Source: Gibbula magus (lineage: Eukaryota > Mollusca > Gastropoda > Trochida > Trochidae). Taken from it: a DNA stretch of 64,000 bases. Position numbers and translations under genes: made by a program. Shown in pieces: positions 20,832-34,919 of the stretch. The notes beneath the pieces were generated by a model, which had not been told where the DNA came from, did no database searches, and saw only the letters and a program-made list of their open reading frames with translations. Each line of letters begins with the position of its first letter. Position 1 is the stretch's first letter. Where the stretch lies: assembly GCA_936450465.1 (NCBI GenBank), contig OW388298.1, positions 8,953,087-9,017,086 of the forward strand, read 5' to 3'.

Positions 20832-22598
20832 ATTTTTCGGGAGATATAATGTTTTCACCTCCGTCCGCCATTCCGTTATTCCGTTATTCCGTTATTCGGA
20901 AATGCTTTCTTTTCCGGGCCTTATCTAAAAAACCATTCAATATTTTTTCACGAAACTTGGTATGTGGTTAGACCTAGTGGTGGAGTGGTGCCTTTTGCTA
21001 TTTTGGTTATTCTGATTTTTTTTTTCTGGTTTCCATGGAAACAATTTGAACTAAGTGCAAATTGGGGGTAGGGACCTTTTCCGGCCTCTATTTCAAAATC
21101 TATCTAGTATTTCTTTACGAAACTTGGTATGTGGTTAGACCTAGTGGTGAAGTGGTGCCTTTTGCTATTTTGGTTATTCTGAATTTTTTTTTTGTGTCTG
21201 GTTTCCATGGAAACAATTTGAACTTAGTGCATATTGAGTGTAGTATCACAGTGCTAACACATGTATAAATGTATTATTTGTAATTTGATATTTTCCTATG
21301 TATTTTGTTTATCCTATGTTCAAGTTACTTAGTTTAATTCTCATATGACACTGTCCATTTGTTTCTTGTAGTTATCACCTGGGGCTATCACCATCTGCAG
21401 GTTTAATGGTTTATGCTTCAGTGATTTATCTATTCTTTATTGTAGATCACTTTAGGCATTGTAAATACAGCAATTGTTTTATTTAGAAATAGGGAAGTAT
21501 CTTGTCAATCAGACCTTATGGTGACATTATATTTGCTTTAGGGCTCTATAGCCATTGGTCCTATAAATCCCTTAAATAGAGCCCAGTCTCAGTGACAAGG
21601 GGCAGATAGGGGCAGATAGAGAAAAAGATAGAACGAGAGAGGAAGGGAGAAAAGGAGATAGAGTTAGACCAGAAGACCAGCGGAGACTAGACCCCGGGGA
21701 AGGCTTACAAAGCTTCCTTGGCAGTCACTATGTCTCTGCTGCCATCACCATCATCAGCTGTATATGTATTTATGTAACAACCATCATGAAGCAACAACCA
21801 AATAAACATCTCCATGACGTCATCATCTTATTTGTCTCTCATCATGTGCTCTCCCCAGAATTTCCGAGGTTGGCTCCCATAGCATCAAGCTAATTCCCTG
21901 GAATAAACAACGCAGACAGGCGTTGGCTTGCAAGATGGTAACGCCTATTGTCTTGCGGGCCGGCGCCAACTTTGTGTTAATAGTAGCCTTTTCCGGCCTC
22001 TATCTCCAAAACCGTTCAATATTTTTTCACCAAACTTGGTATTTGCTTAGACCTAGTGATAGAGTGGTGCCTTTTGCTACTTTGGCTATTCTGATTGATT
22101 TTTTTACTGGTTTCCATAGCAACAATTTCAACTTAGTGCATATTGGGGGTAGGGACGTTTTCGAGCCTCTATTTCAAAATCTATCAAGTATTTCTTTACG
22201 AAACTTGGCATGTGGTTAGACCTAGTGGTGGAGTGGTGCCTTTTGCTATTTTGGTTATTCTGAATTTTTTTTTTTTTCTGGTTTCCATGGAAACAATTTG
22301 AACTTAGTGCATTTTGGGGGTAGGGACCTTTTCCGGCCTTTATCTCCAAAACCGTTCAACATTTCTTCACCAAACTTTGTATTTGTTTAGACCTAGTGAT
22401 AGAGTGGTGACTTTGATCTAAGAGGCTACATGGAAACAGTTCATTTATTCTTATAGATTAACCTTTTTGAATTTTACTTTCTGAAATGCCTCTGGCATAA
22501 GTGGATAATAAGGATGGTAATAAGAAATAAGATGATAAGGTTGGATTGAAAGTTGGAGCGGGGGACATCACAGTGCATCACATGCACATTTTTCTAGT
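20832..22598 (+). mobile_element. Family B element split by an insertion
   Basis: Units of the 170-bp family B type at 20890-21240 and 21985-22420 belong to one element. The 3' end is complete: CGGGGGACAT (22559-22568), hairpin GTGCATCACATGCAC (22573-22587), CTAGT (22594-22598). The 5' terminus is degraded. The insertion at 21244-21982 separates the halves. Confidence 0.65.
21240..21986 (+). mobile_element. Putative solo LTR inside family B
   Basis: About 740 bp interrupts a family B unit, with GTAG on both sides (21240-21243, 21983-21986) as a possible 4-bp duplication. It has a TATA-like CTATAAATC near 21560, a purine-rich stretch, an AATAAA near 21801, and a GGCGCCAACTTTGTG-rich right end. 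These fit an LTR with promoter and poly(A) signal. No internal genes or second LTR are present. The ends are not a clean TG...CA pair, so the call is tentative. Confidence 0.4.
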
Positions 22599-22744
22599 TA
22601 ACACAATGGAGATTTTAAAAGTTATTTTTAAGTTGCATGTTGATTCAAATAGAAGCGAGAGTGTTACTTTTAACAGATTGCGTTTGTCTGTGGAGGTTCC
22701 AGTAGAAATTGAGAAGTTGAGGCATTTAATGGCGATTGACAAAC

Positions 22745-25700
22745 CAATATGACCGACAGTGACACACCAATTGACTTTTATCGACGTAACCATGGTATGA
22801 GATTGAGTGTATGCAATCAAATTTAATTTGTGCAGATGGATAAGATATTCAGTTAATATTTGGTTCATCTACTACGAAGGAAAATGTAGTATTTATAGGT
22901 AAAACATGATAACTTTGTAATTACTCTCTCCAATATGACTGACAATCATACGCCAATTGACAACTTTCGACGACATAGTCATAGTATGAGGTTGAGTGTA
23001 TGCAATCAAATTTAATTTGTGCAGATAGATAGGTTATTGTCCCCCGCCGCCGCGAAGCATCTGTACGTCCGTCCCGTTTCTTGTTAGCGCGATATCTAAT
23101 GAACCGCTCAACCTAGAATCTTCAAACTTGGTACCAGTCTTCATCTGGGGAATACGCAGACCTGAAAAGTTTTCGGTGACATTGACCTCATTTACAAGGT
23201 CACTGCGAGACTTTGACCAGTTTTGAAAATGTTGTTAGCGCCATATCTAATGAACCGCTCAACCTAGTTCTTAATTGTGGCGGGGGACATGGTCACGTTT
23301 GTGACAATTACTTGTTCAAGTCATATTTGGTTCACCTACTACAAAAGAAAATATAGTATTTATAGCAAAATCATAATTTTTTTGTTTGGACTCTGTCCAA
23401 TATGACGGACAGTGACACACCAATTGACAACTTTTACTGATGTGGTCATGGTATGCGGTTGAGTGTATGCAATCAAATTTAATTCGTGCAGATAGATAAG
23501 ATATTCAAGTAGTTTTTGGTTCATCTACTACAAAAGAAAATATAGTGTTTATAGCAAAATCATAATTTTTTTGGTCAGGACTCTGTCCAATATGGCCGAC
23601 AATGACAGGCCAATTGACAACTTTTACTGATGTAGCCATGGTATGCGTTTGAGTGTATGCAATCAAATTTAAATTGTGCAGATAGATAAGATATTCAAGT
23701 AATATTTGGTTCATCTACTACAAAAGAAAATATAGTATTTATAGCAAAATCATAATTTTTTTGTCAGGACTCTGTCCAATATGGCCGACAATGACAGGCC
23801 AATTGACAAATTTTTCTGATGTAGCCATGGTATGCGTTTGAGTGTATGCAATCAAATTTAATTTGTGCAGATAGATAAGATATTCAAGTAATATTTGGTT
23901 CATCTACTACAAAAGAAAATATAGTATTTACAGCAAAATCATAATTTTTTTGTCAGGACTCTGTCCAATATGGCCGACAATGACACGCCAATTGACAACT
24001 TTTACTGATGTAGCCATGGTATGCGGTTGAGTGTATGCAATCAAATTTAATTCGTGCAGATAGATAAGATATTCAAGTAATATTTGGTTCATCTACTACA
24101 AAAGAAAATATAGTATTTATAGCAAAATCATAATTTTTTTGTCAGGACTCTGTCCAATATGGCCGACAATGACCGGCCAATTGACAACTTTTACTGATGT
24201 AGCCATGGTATGCGTTTGAGTGTATGCAATCAAATTTAATTTGTGCAGATAGATGAGATATTCAAGTAATATTTGGTTCATCTACTACAAAAGAAAATAT
24301 AGTATTTATAGCAAAATCATAATTTTTTTGTCAGGACTCTGTCCAATATGGCCGACAATGACAGGCCAATTGACAATTTTTTCTGATGTAGCCATGGTAT
24401 GCGTTTGAGTGTATGCAATCAAATTTAATTTGTGCAGATAGATAAGATATTCAAGTAATATTTGGTTCATCTACTACAAAAGAAAATATAGTATTTTTAG
24501 CAAAATCATAATTTTTTTGTCAGGACTCTGTCCAATATGGCCGACAATGAGAAGCCAATTGACAACTTTTACCGATGTAGCCATGGTATGCGTTTGAGTG
24601 TATGCAATCAAATTTAATTCGTGCAGATAGATGAGTTATTCAAGTAATATTTGGTTCATCTACTACAAAAGAAAATATAGTATTTATAGCAAAATCATAA
24701 TTTTTTTGTCAGGACTCTGTCCAATATGGCCGACAATGACACGCCAATTGACAACTTTTTCTGATGTAGCCATGGTATGCGTTTGAGTGTATGCAATCAA
24801 ATTTAGTTTGTGCAGATAGATAAGATATTCAAGTAATATTTGGTTCATCTACTACAAAAGAAAATATAGTATTTATAGCAAAATCATAATTTTTTTGTCA
24901 GGACTCTGTCCAATATGGCCGACAATGACAGGCCAATTGACAACTTTTTCTGATGTAGCCATGGTATGCGTTTGAGTGTATGCAATCAAATTTAATTCGT
25001 GCAGATAGATAAGATATTCAAGTAATATTTGGTTCATCTACTACCAAAGAAAATATAGTATTTATAGCAAAATCATAATTTTTTTGTCAGGACTCTGTCC
25101 AATATGGCCGACAATGACAGGCCAATTGACAATTTTTTCTGATGTAGCCATGGTATGCGTTTGAGTGTATGCAATCAAATTTAATTTGTGCAGATAGATA
25201 AGATATTCAAGTAATATTTGGTTCATCTACTACAAAAGAAAATATAGTATTTATAGCAAAATCATAATTTTTTTGTCAGGACTCTGTCCAATATGGCCGA
25301 CAATGACAGGCCAATTGACAGCTTTTTCTGATGTAGCCATGGTATGCGTTTGAGTGTATGCAATCAAATTTAATTTGTGCAGATAGATAAGATATTCAAG
25401 TAATATTTGGTTCATCTACTACAAAAGAAAATATAGTATTTTTAGCAAAATCATAATTTTTTTGTCAGGACTCTGTCCAATATGGCCGACAATGACAGGC
25501 CAATTGACAATTTTTTCTGATGTAGCCATGGTATGCGTTTGAGTGTATGCAATCAAATTTAATTTGTGCAGATAGATAAGATATTCAAGTAATATTTGGT
25601 TCATCTACTACAAAAGAAAATATAGTATTTATAGCAAAATCATAATTTTTTGTCAGGACTCTGTCCAATATGGCCGACAATGACAGGCCAATTGACAACT

Positions 25701-28700
25701 TTTACTGATGTAGCCATGGTATTCGGTTGAGTGTATGCAATCAAATTTAATTCGTGCAGATAGATAAGATATTCAAGTAATATTTGGTTCATCTACTACA
25801 AAAGAAAATATAGTATTTATAGCAAAGTCATAATTTTTTTGTCAGGACTCTGTCCAAAATGGCCGACAATGACAGGCCAATGACAACTTTTTCTGATGTA
25901 GCCATGGTATGCGTTTGAGTGTATGCAATCAAATTTAAATTGTGCAGATAGATAAGATATTCAAGTAATATTTGGTTCATCTACTACAAAAGAAAATATA
26001 GTATTTATAGCAAAATCATAATTTTTTTGTCAGGACTCTGTCCAATATGGCCGACAATGACACGCCAATTGACAACTTTTACCGATGTAGCCATGGTATG
26101 CAGTTGAGTGTATGCAATCAAATTTAATTCGTGCAGATAGATGAGTTATTCAAGTAATATTTGGTTCATCTACTACAAAAGAAAATATAGTATTTATAGC
26201 AAAATCATAATTTTTTTGTCAGGACTCTGTCCAATATGGCCGACAATGACACGCCAATTGACAACTTTTACCGATGTAGCCATGGTATGCAGTTGAGTGT
26301 ATGCAATCAAATTTAATTCGTGCAGATAGATGAGTTATTCAAGTAATATTTGGTTCATCTACTACAAAAGAAAATATAGTATTTATAGCAAAATCATAAT
26401 TTTTTTGTCAGGACTCTGTCCAATATGGCCGACAATGACACGCCAATTGACAACTTTTTCTGATGTAGCCATGGTATGCGTTTGAGTGTATGCAATCAAA
26501 TTTAATTTGTGCACATAGATAAGATATTCAAGTAATATTTGGTTCATCTACTACAAAAGAAAATATAGTATTTATAGCAAAATCATAATTTTTTTGTCAG
26601 GACTCTGTCCAATATGGCCGACAATGACAGGCCAATTGACAACTTTTTCTGATGTAGCCATGGTATGCGTTTGAGTGTATGCAATCAAATTTAATTCGTG
26701 CAGATAGATAAGATATTCAAGTAATATTTGGTTCATCTACTACCAAAGAAAATATAGTATTTATAGCAAAATCATAATTTTTTTGTCAGGACTCTGTCCA
26801 ATATGGCCGACAATGACAGGCCAATTGACATTTTTTTCTGATGTAGCCATGGTATGCGTTTGAGTGTATGCAATCAAATTTAATTTGTGCAGATAGATAA
26901 GATATTCAAGTAATATTTTGTTCATCTACTACAAAAGAAAATATAGTATTTATAGCAAAATCATAATTTTTTTGTCAGGACTCTGTCCAATATGGCCGAC
27001 AATGACAGGCCAATTGACAGCTTTTTCTGATGTAGCCATGGTATGCGTTTGAGTGTATGCAATCAAATTTAATTTGTGCAGATAGATAAGATATTCAAGT
27101 AATATTTGGTTCATCTACTACAAAAGAAAATATAGTATTTATAGCAAAATCATAATTTTTTTGTCAGGACTCTGTCCAATATGGCCGACAATGACAGGCC
27201 AATTGACAAATTTTTCTGATGTAGCCATGGTATGCGTTTGAGTGTATGCAATCAAATTTAATTTGTGCAGATAGATAAGATATTCAAGTAATATTTGGTT
27301 CATCTACTACAAAAGAAAATATAGTATTTATAGCAAAATCATAATTTTTTTGTCAGGACTCTGTCCAATATGGCCGACAATGACAGGCCAATTGACAACT
27401 TTTACTGATGTAGCCATGGTATTCGGTTGAGTGTATGCAATCAAATTTAATTCGTGCAGATAGATAAGATATTCAAGTAATATTTGGTTCATCTACTACA
27501 AAAGAAAATATAGTATTTATAGCAAAGTCATAATTTTTTTGTCAGGACTCTGTCCAAAATGGCCGACAATGACAGGCCAATTGACAACTTTTTCTGATGT
27601 AGCCATGGTATGCGTTTGAGTGTATGCAATCAAATTTAAATTGTGCAGATAGATAAGATATTCAAGTAATATTTGGTTCATCTACTACAAAAGAAAATAT
27701 AGTATTTATAGCAAAATCATAATTTTTTTGTCAGGACTCTGTCCAATATGGCCGACAATGACACGCCAATTGACAACTTTTACCGATGTAGCCATGGTAT
27801 GCAGTTGAGTGTATGCAATCAAATTTAATTCGTGCAGATAGATGAGTTATTCAAGTAATATTTGGTTCATCTACTACAAAAGAAAATATAGTATTTATGG
27901 CAAAATCATAATTTTTTTGTCAGGACTCTGTCCAATATGGCCGACAATGACAGGCCAATTGACAACTTTTTCTGATGTAGCCATGGTATGCGTTTGAGTG
28001 TATGCAATCAAATTCAATTTGTGCAGATAGATAAGATATTCAAGTAATATTTGGTTCATCTACTACAAAAGAAAATATAGTATTTTTAGCAAAATCATAA
28101 TTTTTTTGTCAGGACTCTGTCCAATATGGCCGACAATGACACGCCAATTGACAACTTTTACTGATGTAGTCATGGTATGCGGTATGCAATCAAATTTAAT
28201 TCGTGCAGATAGATAAGATATTCAAGTAATATTTGGTTCATCTACTACAAAAGAAAATATAGTATTTATAGCAAAGTCATAATTTTTTTGTCAGGACTCT
28301 GTCCAATATGGCCGACAATGACAGGCCAATTGACAACTTTTTCTGATGTAGCCATGGTATGCGTTTGAGTGTATGCAATCAAATTTAAATTGTGCAGATA
28401 GATAAGATATTCAAGTAATATTTGGTTCATCTACTACAAAAGAAAATATAGTATTTATAGCAAAATCATAATTTTTTTGTCAGGACTCTGTCCAATATGG
28501 CCGACAATGACAGGCCAATTGACAACTTTTACTGATGTAGCCATGGTATTCGGTTGAGTGTATGCAATCAAATTTAATTCGTGCAGATAGATAAGATACT
28601 CAAGTAATATTTGGTTCATCTACTACAAAAGAAAATATAGTATTTATAGCAAAATCATAATTTTTTTGTCAGGACTCTGTCCAATATGGCCGACAATGAC

Positions 28701-31700
28701 ACGCCAATTGACAACTTTTACCGATGTAGCCATGGTATGCAGTTGAGTGTATGCAATCAAATTTAATTCGTGCAGATAGATAAGATATTCAAGTAATATT
28801 TGGTTCATCTACTACAAAAGAAAATATAGTATTTATAGCAAAATCATAATTTTTTTGTCAGGACTCTGTCCAATATGGCCGACAATGACAGGCCAATTGA
28901 CAACTTTTTCTGATGAAGCCATGGTATGCGTTTGAGTGTATGCAATCAAATTTAATTCGTGCAGATAGATAAGATATTCAAGTAATATTTGGTTCATCTA
29001 CTACCAAAGAAAATATAGTATTTATAGCAAAATCATAATTTTTTTGTCAGGACTCTGTCCAATATGGCCGACAATGACAGGCCAATTGACAACTTTTACT
29101 GATGTAGCCATGGTATTCGGTTGAGTGTATGCAATCAAATTTAATTCGTGCAGATAGATAAGATATTCAAGTAATATTTGGTTCATCTACTACAAAAGAA
29201 AATATAGTATTTATAGCAAAATCATAATTTTTTTGTCAGGACTCTGTCCAATATGGCCGACAATGACAGGCCAATTGACAACTTTTTCTGATGTAGCCAT
29301 GGTATGCGTTTGAGTGTATGCAATCAAATTCAATTTGTGCAGATAGATAAGATATTCAAGTAATATTTGGTTCATCTACTACAAAAGAAAATATAGTATT
29401 TTTAGCAAAATCATAATTTTTTTGTCAGGACTCTGTCCAATATGGCCGACAATGACACGCCAATTGACAACTTTTACTGATGTAGTCATGGTATGCGGTA
29501 TGCAATCAAATTTAATTCGTGCAGATAGATAAGATATTCAAGTAATATTTGGTTCATCTACTACAAAAGAAAATATAGTATTTATAGCAAAATCATAATT
29601 TTTTTGTCAGGACTCTGTCCAATATGGCCGACAATGACAGGCCAATTGACAACTTTTACTGATGTAGCCATGGTATTCGGTTGAGTGTATGCAATCAAAT
29701 TTAATTCGTGCAGATAGATAAGATATTCAAGTAATATTTGGTTCATCTACTACAAAAGAAAATATAGTATTTATAGCAAAGTCATAATTTTTTTGTCAGG
29801 ACTCTGCCCAAAATGGCCGACAATGACAGGCCAATTGACAACTTTTTCTGATGTAGCCATGGTATGCGTTTGAGTGTATGCAATCAAATTTAAATTGTGC
29901 AGATAGATAAGATATTCAAGTAATATTTGGTTCATCTACTACAAAAGAAAATATAGTATTTATAGCAAAATCATAATTTTTTTGTCAGGACTCTGTCCAA
30001 TATGGCCGACAATGACACGCCAATCGACAACTTTTACCGATGTAGCCATGGTATGCAGTTGAGTGTATGCAATCAAATTTAATTCGTGCAGATAGATGAG
30101 TTATTCAAGTAATATTTGGTTCATCTACTACAAAAGAAAATATAGTATTTATAGCAAAATCATAATTTTTTTGTCAGGACTCTGTCCAATATGGCCGACA
30201 ATGACAGGCCAATTGACAACTTTTTCTGATGTAGCCATGGTATGCGTTTGAGTGTATGCAATCAAATTCAATTTGTGCAGATAGATAAGATATTCAAGTA
30301 ATATTTGGTTCATCTACTACAAAAGAAAATATAGTATTTTTAGCAAAATCATAATTTTTTTGTCAGGACTCTGTCCAATATGGCCGACAATGACACGCCA
30401 ATTGACAACTTTTACTGATGTAGTCATGGTATGCGGTATGCAATCAAATTTAATTCGTGCAGATAGATAAGATATTCAAGTAATATTTGGTTCATCTACT
30501 ACAAAAGAAAATATAGTATTTATAGCAAAATCATAATTTTTTTGTCAGGACTCTGTCCAATATGGCCGACAATGACAGGCCAATTGACAACTTTTACTGA
30601 TGTAGCCATGGTATTCGGTTGAGTGTATGCAATCAAATTTAATTCGTGCAGATAGATAAGATACTCAAGTAATATTTGGTTCATCTACTACAAAAGAAAA
30701 TATAGTATTTATAGCAAAATCATAATTTTTTTGTCAGGACTCTGTCCAATATGGCCGACAATGACACGCCAATTGACAACTTTTACCGATGTAGCCATGG
30801 TATGCAGTTGAGTGTATGCAATCAAATTTAATTCGTGCAGATAGATAAGATATTCAAGTAATATTTGGTTCATCTACTACAAAAGAAAATATAGTATTTA
30901 TAGCAAAATCATAATTTTTTTGTCAGGACTCTGTCCAATATGGCCGACAATGACAGGCCAATTGACAACTTTTTCTGATGAAGCCATGGTATGCGTTTGA
31001 GTGTATGCAATCAAATTTAATTCGTGCAGATAGATAAGATATTCAAGTAATATTTGGTTCATCTACTACCAAAGAAAATATAGTATTTATAGCAAAATCA
31101 TAATTTTTTTGTCAGGACTCTGTCCAATATGGCCGACAATGACAGGCCAATTGACAACTTTTACTGATGTAGCCATGGTATTCGGTTGAGTGTATGCAAT
31201 CAAATTTAATTCGTGCAGATAGATAAGATATTCAAGTAATATTTGGTTCATCTACTACAAAAGAAAATATAGTATTTATAGCAAAATCATAATTTTTTTG
31301 TCAGGACTCTGTCCAATATGGCCGACAATGACAGGCCAATTGACAACTTTTACTGATGTAGCCATGGTATTCGGTTGAGTGTATGCAATCAAATTTAATT
31401 TGTGCAGATAGATAAGATATTCAAGTAATATTTGGTTCATCTACTACAAAAGAAAATATAGTATTTATAGCAAAATCATAATTTTTTTGTCAGGACTCTG
31501 TCCAATATGGCCGACAATGACACGCCAATTGACAACTTTTACCGATGTAGCCATGGTATGCAGTTGAGTGTATGCAATCAAATTTAATTCGTGCAGATAG
31601 ATGAGTTATTCAAGTAATATTTGGTTCATCTACTACAAAAGAAAATATAGTATTTATAGCAAAATCATAATTTTTTTGTCAGGACTCTGTCCAATATGGC

Positions 31701-33110
31701 CGACAATGACACACCAAATTGACAACTTTTACTGATGAAGCCATGGTATGCGTTTGAGTGTATGCAATCAAATTTAATTTGTGCAGATAGATAAGATATT
31801 CAAGTAATATTTGGTTCATCTACTACAAAAGAAAATATAGTATTTATAGCAAAGTCATATTTTTTTGTCAGGACTCTGTCCAATATGGCCGACAATGACA
31901 GGCCAATTGACAACTTTTACTGATGTAGCCATGGTATTCGGTTGAGTGTATGCAATCAAATTTAATTCGTGCAGATAGATAAGATATTCAAGTAATATTT
32001 GGTTCATCTACTACAAAAGAAAATATAGTATTTATAGCAAAATCATAATTTTTTTTGTCAGGACTCTGTCCAATATGGCCGACAATGACACGCCAATTGA
32101 CAACTTTTACCGATGTAGCCATGGTATGCAGTTGAGTGTATGCAATCAAATTTAATTCGTGCAGATAGATGAGTTATTCAAGTAATATTTGGTTCATCTA
32201 CTACAAAAGAAAATATAGTATTTATAGCAAAATCATAATTTTTTTGTCAGGACTCTGTCCAATATGGCCGACAATGACACGCCAATTGACAACTTTTACC
32301 GATGTAGCCATGGTATGCAGTTGAGTGTATGCAATCAAATTTAATTCGTGCAGATAGATGAGTTATTCAAGTAATATTTGGTTCATCTACTACAAAAGAA
32401 AATATAGTATTTATAGCGAAATCATAATTTTTTTGTCAGGACTCTGTCCAATATGGCCGACAATGACACGCCAAGTGACAACTTTTACTGATGTAGCCAT
32501 GGTATGCGGTTGAGTGTATGCAATCAAATTTAATTCGTGCAGATAGATAAGATATTCAAGTAATATTTGGTTCATCAACTACAAAAGAAAAGATAGTATT
32601 TATAGCAAAGTCATAATTTTTTTGTCAGGACTCTGTCCAATATGGCCGACAATGACACGCCAAGTGACAACTTTTACTGATGTAGCCATGGTATGCGGTT
32701 GAGTGTATGCAATCAAATTTAATTCGTGCAGATAGATAAGATATTCAAGTAATATTTGGTTCATCTACTACAAAAGAACATTATAGTATTTATAGCAAAA
32801 TCATAATTTTTTTGTCAGGACTTTGTCCAATATGGCCGACAATGACAGGCCAATTGACAACTTTTACTGATGTAGCCATGGTATGCACTTGAGTGTATGC
32901 AATCAAATTTAATTCGTGAAGATAGATGAGTTATTCAAGTAATATTTGGTTCATCTACTACAAAAGAAAATATAGTATTTATAGCAAAGTCATAATTTTT
33001 TTGTCAGGACTCTGTCCAATATGGCCGACAATGACACGCCAATTGACAACTTTTACTGATGTAGCCATGGTATGCGGTTGAGTGTATGCAATCAAATTTA
33101 ATTTGTGCAT
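22745..33110 (+). repeat. 189-bp satellite array, about 53 monomers
   Basis: Monomers average 189 bp (AATATGGCCGACAATGAC recurs at 23591, 23780, 23969 and onward). The left edge (22745-23470) is diverged while the centre is highly homogeneous, the usual pattern of a satellite edge. Diagnostic variants recur in blocks, giving higher-order repeats: a 9-monomer period of 1,699 bp (24.9-27.0 kb) and an 11/12-monomer period (28.2-31.1 kb). One monomer carries the family E insertion. Open frames across the array are repeat-driven shadows. The array ends 17 bp before a family A element. Confidence 0.95.
23038..23315 (+). mobile_element. Family E Helentron-like element, 278 bp, complete
   Basis: It begins TGTCCCCCGCC (23038-23048). 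The perfect complement GGCGGGGGACA is at 23279-23289, followed by hairpin GTCAC-GTTT-GTGAC (23292-23305) and terminus AATTACTTGT (to 23315). Two related units of about 140 bp lie inside. Removing 23038-23315 restores the satellite text GATAGGTTAT|TCAAGT, so the element sits between T and T without a visible target duplication. Confidence 0.8.
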
Positions 33111-33126
33111 CAAAACTACCATGTTT

Positions 33127-34427
33127 AGCTCATCAGGCCTGAAAGGCCCGATGGGCTCATGGCATGGCATGGCGTCCGTCCATCCGTTCGTTCGTAAACT
33201 TTTCGCTTTTTGTACTTCTTCTCCAGAACCAATATCTCTAGAGTTCAGACTCCTTGGCCAATGGGGATTCTAAATTGTAGATTTGGTGACCCTGGGGTCC
33301 GAAATAAGGGCCTTACAGGCCATAACTTAAAAACCTATTTTCATCTTCTCCCGAACAAAAAGAACCTAGATGGCTGTAATATTGTGTGCAGACTCTTCAG
33401 CCAAGGTGTATTCTAAATTGTAGATTTGGTGACCTTTGGGCCCTAAATAAGGGCCTTACAGGCCATAAACTAAAAACCTATTTTCATCTTGTTCTCCTGA
33501 ACAAAAAGAACCTAGATGGCTGTAATATTGTGTGCAGACTATTTAGCCAATGTGGAATCTAAATTCTAAATTGTAGACTTGGTGACCTTGGGGCCCTAAA
33601 TAAGGGCCTTACAGGCCATAAACTAAAAACCTATTTTCATCTTCTTCTCACAAACAAAAAGACCTAGAAGGCTAAAATATTGTATGTAGACTGTATAGCC
33701 AATGGGGATTCTAAATTGTAGATTTGGTGACCTTGGAGCCCTAAATAAGGGCCTTACAGGCCATTACCTAAAACTAATATTTTCTTCTTCTTCTCCAGAA
33801 CAAAAAGAACCTAGAAGGCTGTAATATTGTGTACAGACTCTTTAGCCAATGTGGATTCTAAATTGTAGATTTGGTGACCCTGGGGCACCAAATTAAGGCC
33901 TCACAGGCCATGACCTAAAAACCTATTTCCATCTTCTTCCCCAGAAGAAAAAGACCAAGAAGGCTGCAATATTGTCTGCAGACTCTTTAGCCAATGTGGA
34001 ATCTAAATTCTAAAATGTAGATTTGGTGACCCTGGGGCCCCAAATATGGGTCTTACAGGCCAAAAACTAAAAACCTATTTTCATCTTCTTCTCACAAACA
34101 AAAAGACCTAGAAGGCTACAACATTGTATGTAGACTGTATAGCCAATGGGGATTCTAAATTGTAGATTTGGTGACCCTGGGGCCCCAAATAAAGGCCTCA
34201 CAGGCCATGACCTAAAACCCTATTTCTTTCTTCTTCTCCAAAAAGAAAAGACATAGAAGGCTGTGATATCGTGTGTAGACGCTTTACTCTTTAGCCAATG
34301 GAGATTTTAAAAATAAATTGTAGATTTGTCGACCTGTGGGGCCCCAAATAAGGGCCTCAAGGGCCATTACCTAAAAATCTTTAAACAATATAAGCCATGA
34401 TGAGCTACAGAGCCCATGGCTCTATTT
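33127..34427 (+). mobile_element. Family A element, complete, variant subfamily
   Basis: Head AGCTCATCAGG (33127-33137) with GGCCTGAAAGGCC, then a GTCCATCC-rich stretch. About eight units of a diverged type (GGGCCCTAAATAAGGGCC in place of CCAAATGGGG). The 3' end has an imperfect inner repeat (34396-34406) and the perfect hairpin AGAGCCCATGGCTCT (34409-34423). Confidence 0.8.
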
Positions 34428-34854
34428 CTTTTTCTTTCTTTTATTATATTTTTTTTGTTCTCATTTAGTCAATCTGATAACTTTTATTAGAAAATTAATA
34501 AAATTTGATTTTTCAAAAATTGACCCCTTCTGTCTTCTTTTTAAGCTTCATGAAGATATACCACTACCGTGGCGATTCTAGGATATGTTAAAGAATGATT
34601 GTTCTACTCATGGACGTATGATGAAACATTGGCATTGTATGTGATTTAATTGACGTTACAAAGAACGTCGATTTACACGATATTTGCACTAAGATTCACG
34701 TGTAGGTGAACACACTTTCGGTACGCAGCTGTATAGTTTTCGGGACAGTCAAATCCATCTCACCAATGCTATAATTATCCATAATGGGTTTGACGCAATT
34801 ATGTCTCACTCCGAAGGCTCGGGAGACGTAGTGTTTTTGGTTGAGTTTCCGTCG
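34428..34854. other. Spacer, nothing recognised
   Basis: AT-rich, without a supported gene. Confidence 0.4.
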
Positions 34855-34860
34855 ACGTTG

Positions 34861-34911
34861 GCTTTGGCTTTGGCGTTGGCGTTGGCGTTGGCGTTGGCGT
34901 TGTTGGCGTTC
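34861..34911 (+). repeat. GGCGTT hexamer microsatellite
   Basis: About eight copies of GGCGTT or GGCTTT in tandem. The minus-strand Arg/Gln-rich open frame over it is a by-product. Confidence 0.85.
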
Positions 34912-34919
34912 CCATTGAT

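Noticed and set aside
23505..33170. Short minus-strand frames within the satellite
   Set aside because: The same peptide recurs in many monomers and breaks with each variant. No promoter or conserved family.
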